Shown piece after piece: positions 51,156 through 62,801 of a stretch of 64,000 nucleotides of DNA. The notes beneath the pieces are model-generated. The model was not told the DNA's origin. It saw only the letters and a program-made list of their open reading frames with translations, and searched no databases. The stretch is from the NCBI GenBank assembly GCA_019914995.1, contig CM034132.1, forward strand, positions 2,482,501 to 2,546,500, in the 5' to 3' direction. This stretch comes from Acanthochlamys bracteata. Taxonomy: Eukaryota > Streptophyta > Magnoliopsida > Pandanales > Velloziaceae. A program made the position numbers and the translations under genes. The stretch's first letter is position 1, and each line of letters begins with the position of its first letter.

Positions 51156-52404
51156 AACAACAATCACAGAAAGAAAACAAACCAATCAATGAAAATCTGT
51201 TTATAAAAATATTTTAAAATACAAGTTTTGCTTTCTTTTGCTTGTAAACTTCCCAACCGATGAAAAGAGAGAAAGCAATCCAAGTAACGGGATTGGTTGA
51301 ATACCAGATGTTTGGTGATCTTTCGCTCGCCCGTGAACGAATGAGAAACCGCCACGTCAGCTATCTGGACCCGTAAAACGGAAAAAGACAGCCGGTAACG
51401 CCGTCAACAGAAATCGACAGCGACTTGAGCAAGTTGGGAAGATGCTTGCAACTGTTGCTGCTACTCATCTAGTTGAAATTTTCAGTTGATTGGAAGTTTA
51501 GAACCTTCTTTTATTAAAGAAAAATTGAAAAAGAAATGAATCTTTATGGTTCCGGTAGATCGCCAGAAGTGGGATTTTTGTAGAAGAGCAAAAAAATCTC
51601 CCAATTTTGTAGGATTTTGTTGTGCCGTGGTTGGTTTTCGCTACAGCGCTGAGCTAAAGTAAGAAACATCTTGAATGAAGATGAAGGAATTGGTATTGAT
51701 AATTGTTGAATTTATGTTTCTAATTCTCATAAAAATTTTAATCGAAAATGTGAAGTTATTCTTTATTCAATTTGGTTTCTAAAACAGTGTATCATCTTAA
51801 GTGAACCTCGCGAATATAAAAAATAAAATATCTTCAAAAATGAATCTTTTAATTATTTTTAAAAATTAATTAAAATAAAGTATATTAATTTGAAAATATA
51901 ACTTTAATTTAGTTTATATTTGAAATATTGATATGTCAAAGAACTCTAATTCTGACTAAAAAATTAAAATTCTTAGCATTTGAAACACATTATAACTACA
52001 AAAATTATTTTATTTTTTTGTTAGTACGGCTACTGCATCAAAAAAGCAGTGTAGCAATTCTCAATATAAAATAAAATAAAATTTTTAAGAAAACGAAAAG
52101 GATGCATGAATTGGAAAAACATCTATATAATTAGCGAAAAATTAAATGCTGGAAAGAAACTGAGAATCAAAACATTACTGAAAAAAATCTTGCAGATAAA
52201 TTGCAGTAGTAATGCTGTGAAAATAGTTATCATTGCGAAATACAGCATTACTGAGTGCATGATAGATAACATAAATGAAAAATATTGCTGTGCATTTTCC
52301 TAACCACCAAACATAAAAGCATTCATTAAAAGTTTCTTTGAGTGAAGTCTGAACATTTTGATGTTAAGTTTCTGTATGCGTGCTGTGGTTGATTTAGCTT
52401 TCAC
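51156..52404. other. Promoter of the small E2 gene and AT-rich spacer
   Basis: Holds a CCACGTCA element (51352-51359, G-box/CRE-like) about 200 bp upstream of the ATG, then AT-rich sequence without exons. Confidence 0.45.
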
Positions 52405-52698
52405 TCAAGCAGCTTTAGCTTTGGGGTTCACAGAGATGCACTCATTGCAGTGGATTCTTCTAGCAGCAAACTCCTTCACAAGATCACCAACACAAGCCAA
52501 TACATTGGTGTCTCAAGCGATGGATTTTTTCTGAAAGCGTTTTTTTATAAATCTCCATATCGATGAGAGACAAATTGCCGCACTTACGGTTTTTCTCTGC
52601 TGCATTCTGGCTTTTTAGTTAACTATGTAGTCCCTGCATCTTTGAAGAATTGCATGCCCATTTTCAGAGAAATTCTCATCAACAAGTTCTTCAAAATT
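52405..52698 (-). pseudogene. E2 (UBC25/26-like) terminal exon, orphaned and broken
   Basis: 294 bp, matching the last exons of the two flanking E2 genes (303 and 321 nt). An acceptor (TTTGCAG) is followed by NFEELVDENFSENGHAILQR, against HFEDLVNEHFQDRGCTILRA in the small E2. A stop follows soon after RDYIVN. The frame then shifts more than once through LSLIDMEIYKKTLSEK to LVKEFAARRIHCNECI and a normal-place stop. The UBC-core exons that should lie to the right were not found, so this is a tail-only remnant of a third gene copy. Confidence 0.8.
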
Positions 52699-52719
52699 CT
52701 GCAAACTTCAAAGCAGTAT

Positions 52720-55065
52720 CATGCATGTTGCATAAGCAAACAATCACTAAGTAATTCTTTGATATAAACTTGTTAGCAGCAGTGAAATGAAGACCATAGG
52801 AGGGTTGCGTTAATTGTAAAGCATCAACTTTACAAGCTCCAAGCAACTTTTGCGGATGTATATTCCAAAACTTTAGCAAAGACCCCTTTTGAAGGTAGTT
52901 GCTTCCATTCTTCCAAAGTGTCTGTAACCGTGCTACCAGGAACATCATTTAAACCTAAAATGTGCAGGAGATGCTTTCAAAGTGTTTTTGCATACCCGCA
53001 GCTTATATGTTGGATATGTAAAGCCACTTTCAAATCATAACAGTAGCACTTTCTCAAATAGCAAATATCACCAAAGAATAATGTGGTGCAGCTACTAGCT
53101 CAGCTGACTTAACTTTTTCTCAATAGCTATTTGTATAGGACCGAACGTGCAATATTTCCAATAACCTTACCAAGATTAGTTGGTCTCAAAACTCTCAGAT
53201 CATACAAACTTATTTCATGATGATAACATTATTGTAAATTGACGGATGTTATTATTATTATTTTTGGCTCTGCTTGCATTGTCTCCATAAATTACTAGCA
53301 GAAGATTTAACAGATTGGGTTGTTGTTTGTGTGTCGATTCCAGCAAGAATCATCAGGCTGATAATGTGGCTAAAGTTCTTGATGGGAAACACGTATGTGC
53401 TTAGTTCAGGACATATAGACTGCGAAGTGTCATTTCTTCTAATGATCTGTAACCGATGAACTTCTTTAATAGAACTTTTTGAGATATGTTGAGCTTAAAT
53501 TATCAATAATTTTTTTTTCTTAAATCGAGCTAGCAGTTGAAACTACTACTACCTGGCATAATTGGCACATTAGAACCAGGTTTCTAGTACTCATACTCGG
53601 TTCGACTGTGCCTCGTTGCAACTATCTAGACTAAACCTTATATGTAGAATTAATTTTCACTGACAAGCAATTTAATTTGTTATGAGATTGATCGATTTTC
53701 CATCAACAGCTTTCGATGCATTATGATTGTTACGCTCCCACAACAACACATCCGTAAATCTTCTGCTAGTACTTTTATCAAACAGGTTATGAGCAGAACA
53801 AAAAACCCATGGATCAGTAATGAACTTTGTGTATTATTTAAAGAGTAACCAATCAATCAATCAATCAATGGAATGAGTGATCAGTAACATCTTGTCATGG
53901 TATGGACCAAGTGTTGTGAAGACTTTTGAGATGAAATTTGGGTTCTACCGTTCTAGGAAGGAGATTGTGATTGTATAGATGTAGATTTAGGAATATTGCA
54001 AGATCGGGGCATTAAACTACTACTGAGATTACAAACCTTTCCTGGAACTGGCCAAATGATTATGAAAAAAAAATGATCAGCGGAGTAATCACTAGCTAGT
54101 AGTTGTTAGATGATTAATTATGACAACACAGCTTCAAATGTATTAAAGTATTATTTAACTAACGCTTATTTGCTTAAGCTTCAAATTCTTTTTTAAATTT
54201 ATTTTAAACTTTCAATCTACTTTTAAACTAAAATAAATACAAATTTTAACTAAATTTTTGCCAAAAACTCACTTCTAAAAGTTAAATTCTAAAATTAAAA
54301 ATTTTATTTTCAAACTTATTTTTTAATAAAGATAAAATGTAAAAATTTATTTTTTATAAAACTCATTTTCAATTTCAAAATTTTTTTACAAATCAATTTT
54401 TAAAAATGAATCTAATATTAAAATAAACCTCTAATTTTTTTTTTTCTGGTTTAGCTTTCTTTTTTTTTTATCTGGGAGTAAACTAGTTGGGTTACTTAAT
54501 TGTTGAGTTTGAGAAAATTCCTTGCTTATGCTGGAATCGCCATTCAATTGGATAGGCTTACCGTCATGGTCATTTTCAGCCTTGGTTTGTCAAGTCTGAA
54601 TAATTGCACATTTTTATTAAGTGCCGATTGCATAAAATTTTAAGAGGGTGTTTAGAATTGTTTATAAAATAATTTTTTTAAAAACAAATATATTTTATTT
54701 ATTTTAAAAAATAGAAATAAATAATAATAAATTTTTATGATATAAATTTTTTTATATACTTATTAAAATTTTAAATAAATTTTATAAATATTAAAAAAAA
54801 TAATTAAAATAATAAAATAAAATGAAAAAATGAAAAGTACTTCATAATTGCGGAAACGCAGATTAAATCTAACACTGCAAGGACTTATTCCGCCTTGGAT
54901 GCATGAAGGCAAATTGATGTTAGTCGAAATATAGAGAGAGAAGAAAAGGACGACTACACATTGTGCCTTGTACAGTTGTAGAAAGGAGGAAGCATGCCAA
55001 AGAATGTCTAACTTCTGAATCACTAAAGAAGGGACAGAACTTCACTTACATTCATGAATCAATAA
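52720..55065. other. Spacer between E2 copies
   Basis: No intact gene. A (CAAT)n run lies at about 53848-53868 and AT-rich repeat blocks at about 54.16-54.43 and 54645-54835. A plus-strand open frame at 53.27-53.46 kb and a minus-strand stretch at 52.85-52.96 kb look faintly coding but match nothing I know. Confidence 0.45.
54645..54835. repeat. AT-rich MITE-like block
   Basis: Begins GTGTTTAGAATTGTTTATAA and carries AATAATAATAAATTTTTATG, the recurrent core. Ends not resolved. Confidence 0.4.
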
Positions 55066-55146
55066 CTAGTTGGCCATATCTTGCAGCTGAGCATCTTGCT
55101 CCAAAACCTGCAGACCACTCCCACCAACAGAGTTGAAACAGCCATT
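55066..55146 (-). other. Possible orphan terminal exon
   Basis: An acceptor (GCATTAG) followed by 26 open codons with GGSGLQVLEQDAQLQDMAN and a stop. It reads like a real C-terminus. It lies beyond the stop of the large E2 gene and could be a relic or an alternative last exon. No match recognised. Confidence 0.22.
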
Positions 55147-55478
55147 CTAATGCAGTATACATGAGAAAATACCAAATTTCATTTCCTGAGATGGGGTAAT
55201 TTGACTATTTTGATATATATATATACACACAACCAGACTGAAGTAGAAGTTTTAAGTTATCTCAGTTTACTTTGTACGAGATCGGTAAGGGTTTTTATCC
55301 CCAAAAATAATGCACATTCAAATTTGTGCAGACCAGTATAACCAGATGAGTTGCGCCTCTTTGGTCACAAAAATGACCCACACGAGCAGTCGGAATATCA
55401 ACAGTCCTATTCACAGACATATTCGGTTAGCAATGAAACCTATAGATTCAGCCCTATTTACCAACAGGACCTTCAATG

Positions 55479-58400
55479 CTAAAATTTGTTTTCTGGCATG
55501 AGGAACGGAAACTGCTTTAGCTCATTGTTTGCTTCTCTGGCTGCCTTCCCAGTTTTGATTTTATGAGCAAGGAAGTCCTTGCAGTCAGCTCCTTTCACAG
55601 TGAATTCCATCAGAAGATCCTCATAAAGCTTCTTCAACCCACTTTTGAATGTTGTGATTCTGCTGCTTTCGCCCTCGTCACCTAATTCATATGCATCTAC
55701 ATTGGAACCAACCAGAGCGCCAGCCATGTACGCCCGACAAGCTCTCAATATGGTCTTGCCATATTTGCGGAAATGCCCGGCTACAAGATCCTCAAAATGC
55801 TGTCATCAAAAAGTGAATCAGCAAGTATAAGATACACCAGATTAATGACTTCAAGCACCAACATGAGTACCTAATTCTTACCTTTGGGGGCCTCCGAAGG
55901 GAGTACAGCATGGTCTTGCAAGAAAGAAGAAAAGTGTCTTCATTGTATCGGAGAGACGCTTTTTCTCCTTGTGGCGTGTTAGCAGAAGATGCATATCCTG
56001 GCTCATTGAAGTATGGCTTCTCATTCAAAATAAGAGCTTGAATTGAGACCAAAACCTGAAGCATAGTTGATTGTAATGGATTCCATCTTTCACAACCCTT
56101 GCCCTCCCAGGTGCCTAGAAGGCTCAGGCATACCTTCCCACAGTTGTACAAGTTTGGATTGATCCGAAGTCCCCCTGAATGGTAATGGACCAGCTGCACC
56201 ATAACTAGAGCAGCATTACAAATTGCCACTTTTAACACAAAAAAGGTAGAAGACTAATAATGTGTTAGTCATACCGGAGGTGCATTCGGATAGTCAACAG
56301 GAAATAAGACATCAAAGAAGAAAAGCCCATTGTGGTAAGGAGTTCCACGCGGTCCTACAATAGCAGCCCTAAGAATGTCCATCCTCTCCTCATAGGTTCT
56401 AACATATATGGACTCTGTCGAGATAAAGAAAAAAATCAGATGTGTGACATCAACTGTGATAAATTCTGATGCTGAGACCAGAAACTAGACCAAGAAGCAG
56501 TATCTGTAAAAGCAGCATAGCAGCATTTTATCCATATTTTAACTTTTAGACTGTACCCAATGACTGGACTTATGTTTGAGACAATCAGTGAGGCATTGGT
56601 GGAGGGAACATGCATCGCATAGAATAATCTACTCTGCTTCTCAGTTGACAAATTTTCAAAGAGTTAAAAACTGCCTTTAAATCAGCGATTAAAAATTATA
56701 GACATGGATGGAGCCATAAATGTTACGGCTGTAGAAGTATTGTCACAGTCAATAACGTAGTGCGACTAAATCAATAGCAAAGTTTGATCTATTTAGTAGA
56801 AGTAACGTGCTCAGTGCAGTTACATGCAAGTTGATCTTGCGGTTTGAAGAAAAGGGAGCAAACAAATTAGAGCAAGGTCTACTATGAGATAATATATATT
56901 TGATGGAAACAATGACTAAAGTAACACCTTCTTAATCTATTCCAAAACCATCTCATCCTTAAGAGACTATGGGTTTTGCGTATACTTAACAGAAACAACC
57001 TAAAAATATAATGAGGTCCCATTTTTCAGGACTTGGGAGTAATTGACTTCAGACTTCAAAAGGCCAATAAAACAACACATATCCAGCATGGTTATTCAGC
57101 AAACATCAGCTGTGGACTACTCGAAACACTAGAACCTTTGTGCTTAGTATTTTTTCTATTATAAAAACTTTTCATCTCCTATGTTGTTCTTTAATATGGA
57201 GAACTTCCAACTCCTACAATAAATGGGCAAGAAAGCTATTACAAGTAGTATGCACAGTAACGTACCCAAAAAGTTAAGATCAGTAAAGCAATGAGAAAGA
57301 AACACAAAAAGAAAATCACCTGGCAGATCTTTCTCTAAGACTTTCCACTCATGCTGGATCCGCTTAACCCAGTCTTTCCCCCCCTATAATGGACCCAGAA
57401 TAACGACTTAGTACCAAGATGCGTGATGCAGTTGACAAAATATCACAAAAGGAAAGACATACCGTTCTATCACTTGACACTGGCCTCCTTGTTAATTTTG
57501 CTTTTACAACTTCAGGATTGCAGAAGTGATGATCTGAATGATCTGAAACTGTATCAAATTGCTTAAATTCATTATACTTGATCTTAATTTCATCTTCAAT
57601 TAAAGCCATTGGCTTGATCTCTTTTTCAGCTTCAGGTGCAGGCTTCTGCAGCCAAGGTACAGTAGCCTCCACCCCTGCAGGTAAATCCATATCATCAAAC
57701 TTCGCAGCTAAATTGTAGTCATTGCCAGCATCAAGAAAATCATCATCGTCATCATATTGATACTCATCATCGTTATCTTCATTGTAATCATAGTCATTAT
57801 CTTCTGAGTAGGAGTAATCCATTGCATCTGCATCAAGATCATTTAATCCATAGTCTTGGGCATTATCTCCCAAGCTCTGGCTTGAACCAACAATATCATC
57901 AGAAAATGCATCCTGACAATAGTAATAATTGTGTTATTCAAGCCATTTCCATTTTGTAAGTAGAACAGAAAACAGATGTGACATAACAAAGAACTAGACC
58001 TTGACTGCATGCCAACCCATATCATGTTCCATTGGCTGCTTATTTTTAGAAGAGCTCTCACCATCTATTACAGTGCCAGTCGGATGATCATCACCATTGA
58101 TTTCTCCACCATCATGAGGGACAACCTAATATTATCCACAACATGTTTGCAACCTCAGTACTGTCCATTTTAATATTTATTGTTGGCACCGGTTATTCCA
58201 CAAAATAGGGAAAATATACAGACAGATAGAAATGTAAATTGGAGAAAGTCAACAAAATTCATCATCTCTCACACAAAATAGCATCCTGGCCATCGACATA
58301 AATTGATCTTAAAGCAAAAGGTACAAAGCAGAAGATTTGGTATATGTCTAAATTTACAAGTATCGTCATGCTAACGAGAGCAACCAAAGGTCCAACGAAA

Positions 58401-59596
58401 GACTTCCATAATATACAGCTATATCAAAATTTCACTTTCTGATGAGAGAGTCACATTACGAATTTATGAAAGATGAGAATATCAAGATAAGAACACTTGA
58501 GTTGCCAAAAGAACACATAACAGTAATTTTTTGGAGGATGCTCAACATGATTTTAGCAGGAGCATGTGATATTAATTTCACGGGAGAGGGAGATGATGTA
58601 AAGTACTACCACACATACGGCAGAGGGCATCATAACCAACATGAAATTTAGTATATCCAATTAGCAAGTAGCAGTTAATACAGCCTATTAACAGCAAATT
58701 ATCTTATCAGTTATTGACGAAAACTAGTATTTTTGGTAATATGCCATGAACAATTAATGTGGAAGAGGGCGCGTAAGCAAAATAACATACGATAAGGGCG
58801 CGTAAAAAGGCAAATCATTGTGGTTGGTTTAAATGGAAAACTAAACCAACCACAATACGCAACAAACCTGTTTCAAATGCCCTTAGGCATAGGTATTTCT
58901 ATCAAATCAACCTATTTCATCCAAAAATAAATTCCACTTAGATTCCAGAATTCATAAACACTGCTTGCACCCAAATACAACAAATGGGTATAATAGTGTA
59001 AGCAGCAGGACAAGATGATAAGGTGATATACCTGTTAAGCCTAAAAAGATAATCTATTTAACATTTACTTTAATCCTAAAGTCTTAATGCTTTATTCAAA
59101 CAAGAAGACATCCAGACTAACCAAAAAACCACAATAGATAAATACACATCCACACTTCTTAAGTTTATAACAATGAAAACCTGATAATGACAATCCCACC
59201 ACAAAAAAATAACAAAACACACACACACACACACACACACAAACAACCGTATCAATGTATAATATATAACATATATATACCATGTACTTTAGGCATGACC
59301 ACACAAACCAGAACACTTAATTCAGATAAAATTCATCGAAACATCAAAAGATCATAAGGAGAAAAACAGAACTTACCTGATTCCATTTGCGTTTTTGATG
59401 CGAACTTGACGGCGATGATGATGAAGAAGCGTGATCTTCAAACAAATACAACCTATTTCCATCAAGAAAACCCAAATTTCAATTCAAATTCATAAATCAA
59501 CCAAAAAAATAATAATAACCCCAACATAAAATCAACTGACTTCGAGCTAGAAGGACCGGGAGCGGGAGAGTAATTAGCAATAGACTGCGGCTCCAT
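55479..59596 (-). CDS. E2 ubiquitin-conjugating enzyme, UBC25/26-like (PFU type), acidic N-terminus
   Basis: Eight coding exons, 514 residues: 59541-59596, 59377-59452, 58000-58125, 57463-57912, 57320-57383, 56275-56414, 55882-56193 and 55479-55799. The N-terminus (MEPQSIANYSPAPGPSSS) leads into a serine-rich and then strongly acidic region at about 87-145, with repeats of D, E, Y and N. FDTVSDHSDHHFCNPE at about 205-220 is shared in outline with the smaller paralog. The UBC core spans about 238-385: DWVKRIQHEWKVLEKDLP, GTPYHNGLFFFDVLFP, and catalytic Cys326 in VCLSLLGTW. The C-terminal extension begins HFEDLVAGHFRKYG. It matches the Arabidopsis UBC25/UBC26 group, single-subunit E2s related to PHO2 and BIRC6. 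Position beside 48992-51155 and shared core exon lengths show a local duplication. Likely cytosolic/nuclear. Substrates unknown. Confidence 0.92.
59217..59240. repeat. (AC)12 microsatellite
   Basis: Twelve uninterrupted AC units inside intron 2 of the large E2 gene. Confidence 0.95.
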
Positions 59597-60109
59597 CTAG
59601 CAGTACGATCTCTTCCAATGCCGTCGATCAAAGCCAAATATCTCTTCTACCCTTTGATCGAGTGACGAAATTTTTGTTCTCCGGCGAATGAAAAATTTTC
59701 AAACTCGAGAGTGTTAGTGAAACAAAAAAAAAAAAAAAGAACAACAAGACGAAGAGCGAAGACTTGGGGAAAAAAAGTATAAGAGAGAAATGAAAGAGAA
59801 TAAGAACAGAGTGAGAAGAGTCTTTCTTGCTTTTCATGACTTGTTGAGTCAGACCCAGAATCAATATCGTAGAAATAGAGTTGAGTCAGACTCAATTTGG
59901 GGTTCGAGTAGAATTTAATTTATGGGTTAACCTTTGTTGGGTCCAGCTGAATCTTTTTACTCTTAAATTAATTTTACGTGTTAGGCAAGGTTATTTCCGA
60001 GAACGTATTTATTGAGAATCTTTAATAATAAAATTAACTGTTAGATTTATCAGGCCTGTCTGATTGGTAATTTGTAATTGAACTGCAAAGTGTTAGTTGT
60101 TGTGTTGAG

Positions 60110-60592
60110 TAGGGATGACAAATTTTGACCCTATCTGAAAATTCGATGTCAAACTGATTCAAAAAGATCGAGTTCGGATCAAGCTTTAGTCGGATTTGAA
60201 TCGATTTCGGATCGATCCGAAAATGATCCGAAAATTTTAAAATTAATTTGGATCGAATTCGTATTGATCCGAAATTGATCCGTTTAACTCGTATAATTAT
60301 TTATATAATATATATTACTTAATAATTAGAAAATAATAGCAAAAAATTGAATTTAATTTGTATATATAATTTTTTAATTTATCTTAATTTAACTAATTTT
60401 TGTTAATTTATAAATTTATTTTAATTATTAAATAGGTCGATCCGAGTTTGATCCGATTATAAATAAGTTAGGTTAGAATTGATAATTTTGACCTATATAA
60501 ATAAATATGTCGGGTTAGGATTGAACAATTTTGATCCAATTATTATATGGATCGATCCGGAACCGATCCAGAAATCTGAATTGCCATCCCTA
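60110..60592. mobile_element. Non-autonomous DNA element with TAGGGATG inverted ends
   Basis: 483 bp. Left end TAGGGATGACAAATTT. The right end in reverse complement is TAGGGATGGCAATTCAG, about 12 bp of inverted repeat with one or two mismatches. The interior is rich in GGATCGATCCG and GATCCGAAA words in both orientations. No coding. The true border may be GGGATG with TA on each side (TA target duplication), or the TA may belong to the repeat; sequence alone does not decide. It could be a mariner- or hAT-type MITE. Confidence 0.62.
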
Positions 60593-61353
60593 GTGTTAAG
60601 GAATTGGCTATTTAATATTTATTTATCAAAAAGTGACTTAGAATTATTGTTTTAAAAATAAATTATTAAAATAAATTTATAAAAATAACCTAAAAAATAA
60701 ATATAATATTTGTATAATATACTATTTTATGAAAGAAATAAATTATAATTAAATAAAATATATCAGATTATTGAATAGTTTAGATTTATTAAAACTTACT
60801 TTAACAATCTTCTAGTATAATTTCTTTTAAAGAACTTTTTTTTATTTTTTTATAATTTATTTTTTAAAATATCACTTAAATTACAAAATAAAATACTTTT
60901 AAAAATAATATTTTAGAAATAAGTTATATTATTTTGGCTAAACATATAATAAAAATAAATAATAATAATAAAATTTATTACATATTTTGTATTTTTAACT
61001 TTAAATAAATTTATAAATATTAAAAGAATTTTAAATAATATAAAATTAAAAAAATTCCAAAGTTTTCAAAATATTCCACCGGAAATGACTTTATAGGTAG
61101 AGAGTTCTGTAGCCGTTCGATGAGGTTATTATGATGATGATTAGAGAAGATCTGTTTGTGATTTCACTGAAGTGTTTAGAGAAGATCTCTTCGTATAATG
61201 TAAGCTTGTATGATGGTTATTAACCGTATGATTAGTTCCTGCTTTGAGATTAGTGTTGAAAATCAGAAAATCTAGCTCTACGAAAAAATTTCTCATCTTT
61301 CGAAATCACTAATTAGTTAAATTTAATGCTATCTCATAATAATTGAAAAAGAT

Positions 61354-61560
61354 TATGAGGCCGTTTAGTATTATCTTTTTTATTTTTTATTTTTTCAATT
61401 CGTATTTTTTATAAATTTATAATAATTTTTTAGTATTTTTTGAAAATTAAAAAATAAAAAATTATTAATAATATTTTATTATTTTTTAACTTATTTTCAA
61501 ATTTGACAAAAGATTTTTTTATTTAAAAAAATATTTTTCAAAAGTAATTTCAAACACTAT
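61354..61560. repeat. AT-rich MITE-like block
   Basis: Starts GGCCGTTTAGTATTATC and ends CAAAAGTAATTTCAAACACT, with the same AT-only interior as the other blocks. Ends not exact. Confidence 0.4.
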
Positions 61561-62801
61561 CTTTATTCACAAATAATTTGCTTGTTTACTAAATAAAAAA
61601 AATTAATTCTATGTATCTATATATAGATATAAGCGATTATATAACTCTCGTAACTATCTTTTGAAATAATTATAAGATATAACATATACAAAAACGGTTG
61701 ACTCCAACGACATGTCCGATTACAGGTCATTAGAATAAATGTTTTTTAAAAACTGTTTCTAAATATTAGAAAAAAATTGTTAAAAAAAAGTTAAACAGAC
61801 TTGAAAAAATACTCTAACTGGTAATGCCAAACATCACCTATAACTACTAACATAAGAATGATTAATGCATGTTTGTCTTAATTCATCAACTAGATGAAAA
61901 ATTTAAAAGTACTTATAAAATACAATTTAACTTAAATATTTAAATTTTTAAGATATTTTAATGTTTATACAAAATTAAAAATAATATAAATAATGTATAT
62001 AAAATTAAAAAATTAATGTATTATAAATATAAAATAATATATATTTTAAGTGCAACGCCAATGTTCCATAGTTCGTTGCTGTTGATGTTTATGTATAATA
62101 AAGTTAACAAGTTGTGATTATCCTATGTTTGGGAAGCTGCGTGGAACATGCAGCAAGGATAACTACTATATTGGTGGAGAGTTATTATGAAGACATTTTC
62201 TTGCAAAATAACTAAATCAATATAAATACGTTCCACCTTAACTTCGACTAGAAAATATTCTACATGCTATTGTTGAAACGCAAACGTTTTATTAACTTTT
62301 AACTCTTCTTTCTTTTTTTTTTAGAAGAACTCGTTAAATGAACTAAAAGTATATTCTTTAGTAAAAATTTAAGTTATTAAAAAATAAATTATTATTAGTA
62401 ATACTATTAAAATGAGTTAGTAGTTTTATATTTTATAAAAATTAAGTTAAAATTAAATTTTGTTAGCCGCAAGTAACTTTTCTTTAAAAAAAATAAATTA
62501 TAACAATAGACTCGTAGCGATTTCCAGATTGCTGTTGAATTTATAAAAGGCAACCGATAATTGAATTAAAAAATTTTCCAACTTGATCATTAACATTGTT
62601 TGATTCTGTGTTCTTACCTCATGGTGTTAATAATTTTAAGAATCCCACGCAGGTGTCTTTGGTTTGATCAATTCAAAGTTTGAAACATGGCTTGTAGACT
62701 TCTTCAATCGAGCAGAAATGAATATATAAATTTCATCTTTGCACCTTTCATTTATCTTCTTCTTCTCTGTTCTTCCTACAAGTTTCAGGAAATCCACAGC
62801 C

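Larger units (their letters stand above)
59597..62801. other. AT-rich spacer between the large E2 and DUF2921 genes
   Basis: The left end is the leader/promoter of the E2 gene. The rest holds a DNA element with inverted ends (60110-60592), AT-rich repeat blocks at about 60.63-61.06 and 61.35-61.56 kb, and no supported exon. Confidence 0.5.

Noticed and set aside
52848-52960. Minus-strand stretch with TLEEWKQLPSKGVFAKVL after an acceptor-like site
   Set aside because: It lies where a UBC-core exon of the relic E2 would be expected but does not match that core, and it runs into stops. Too weak to call.
53274-53459. Plus-strand frame of 61 codons in the E2 spacer
   Set aside because: No recognised family and no conserved splice sites. 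Probably chance.
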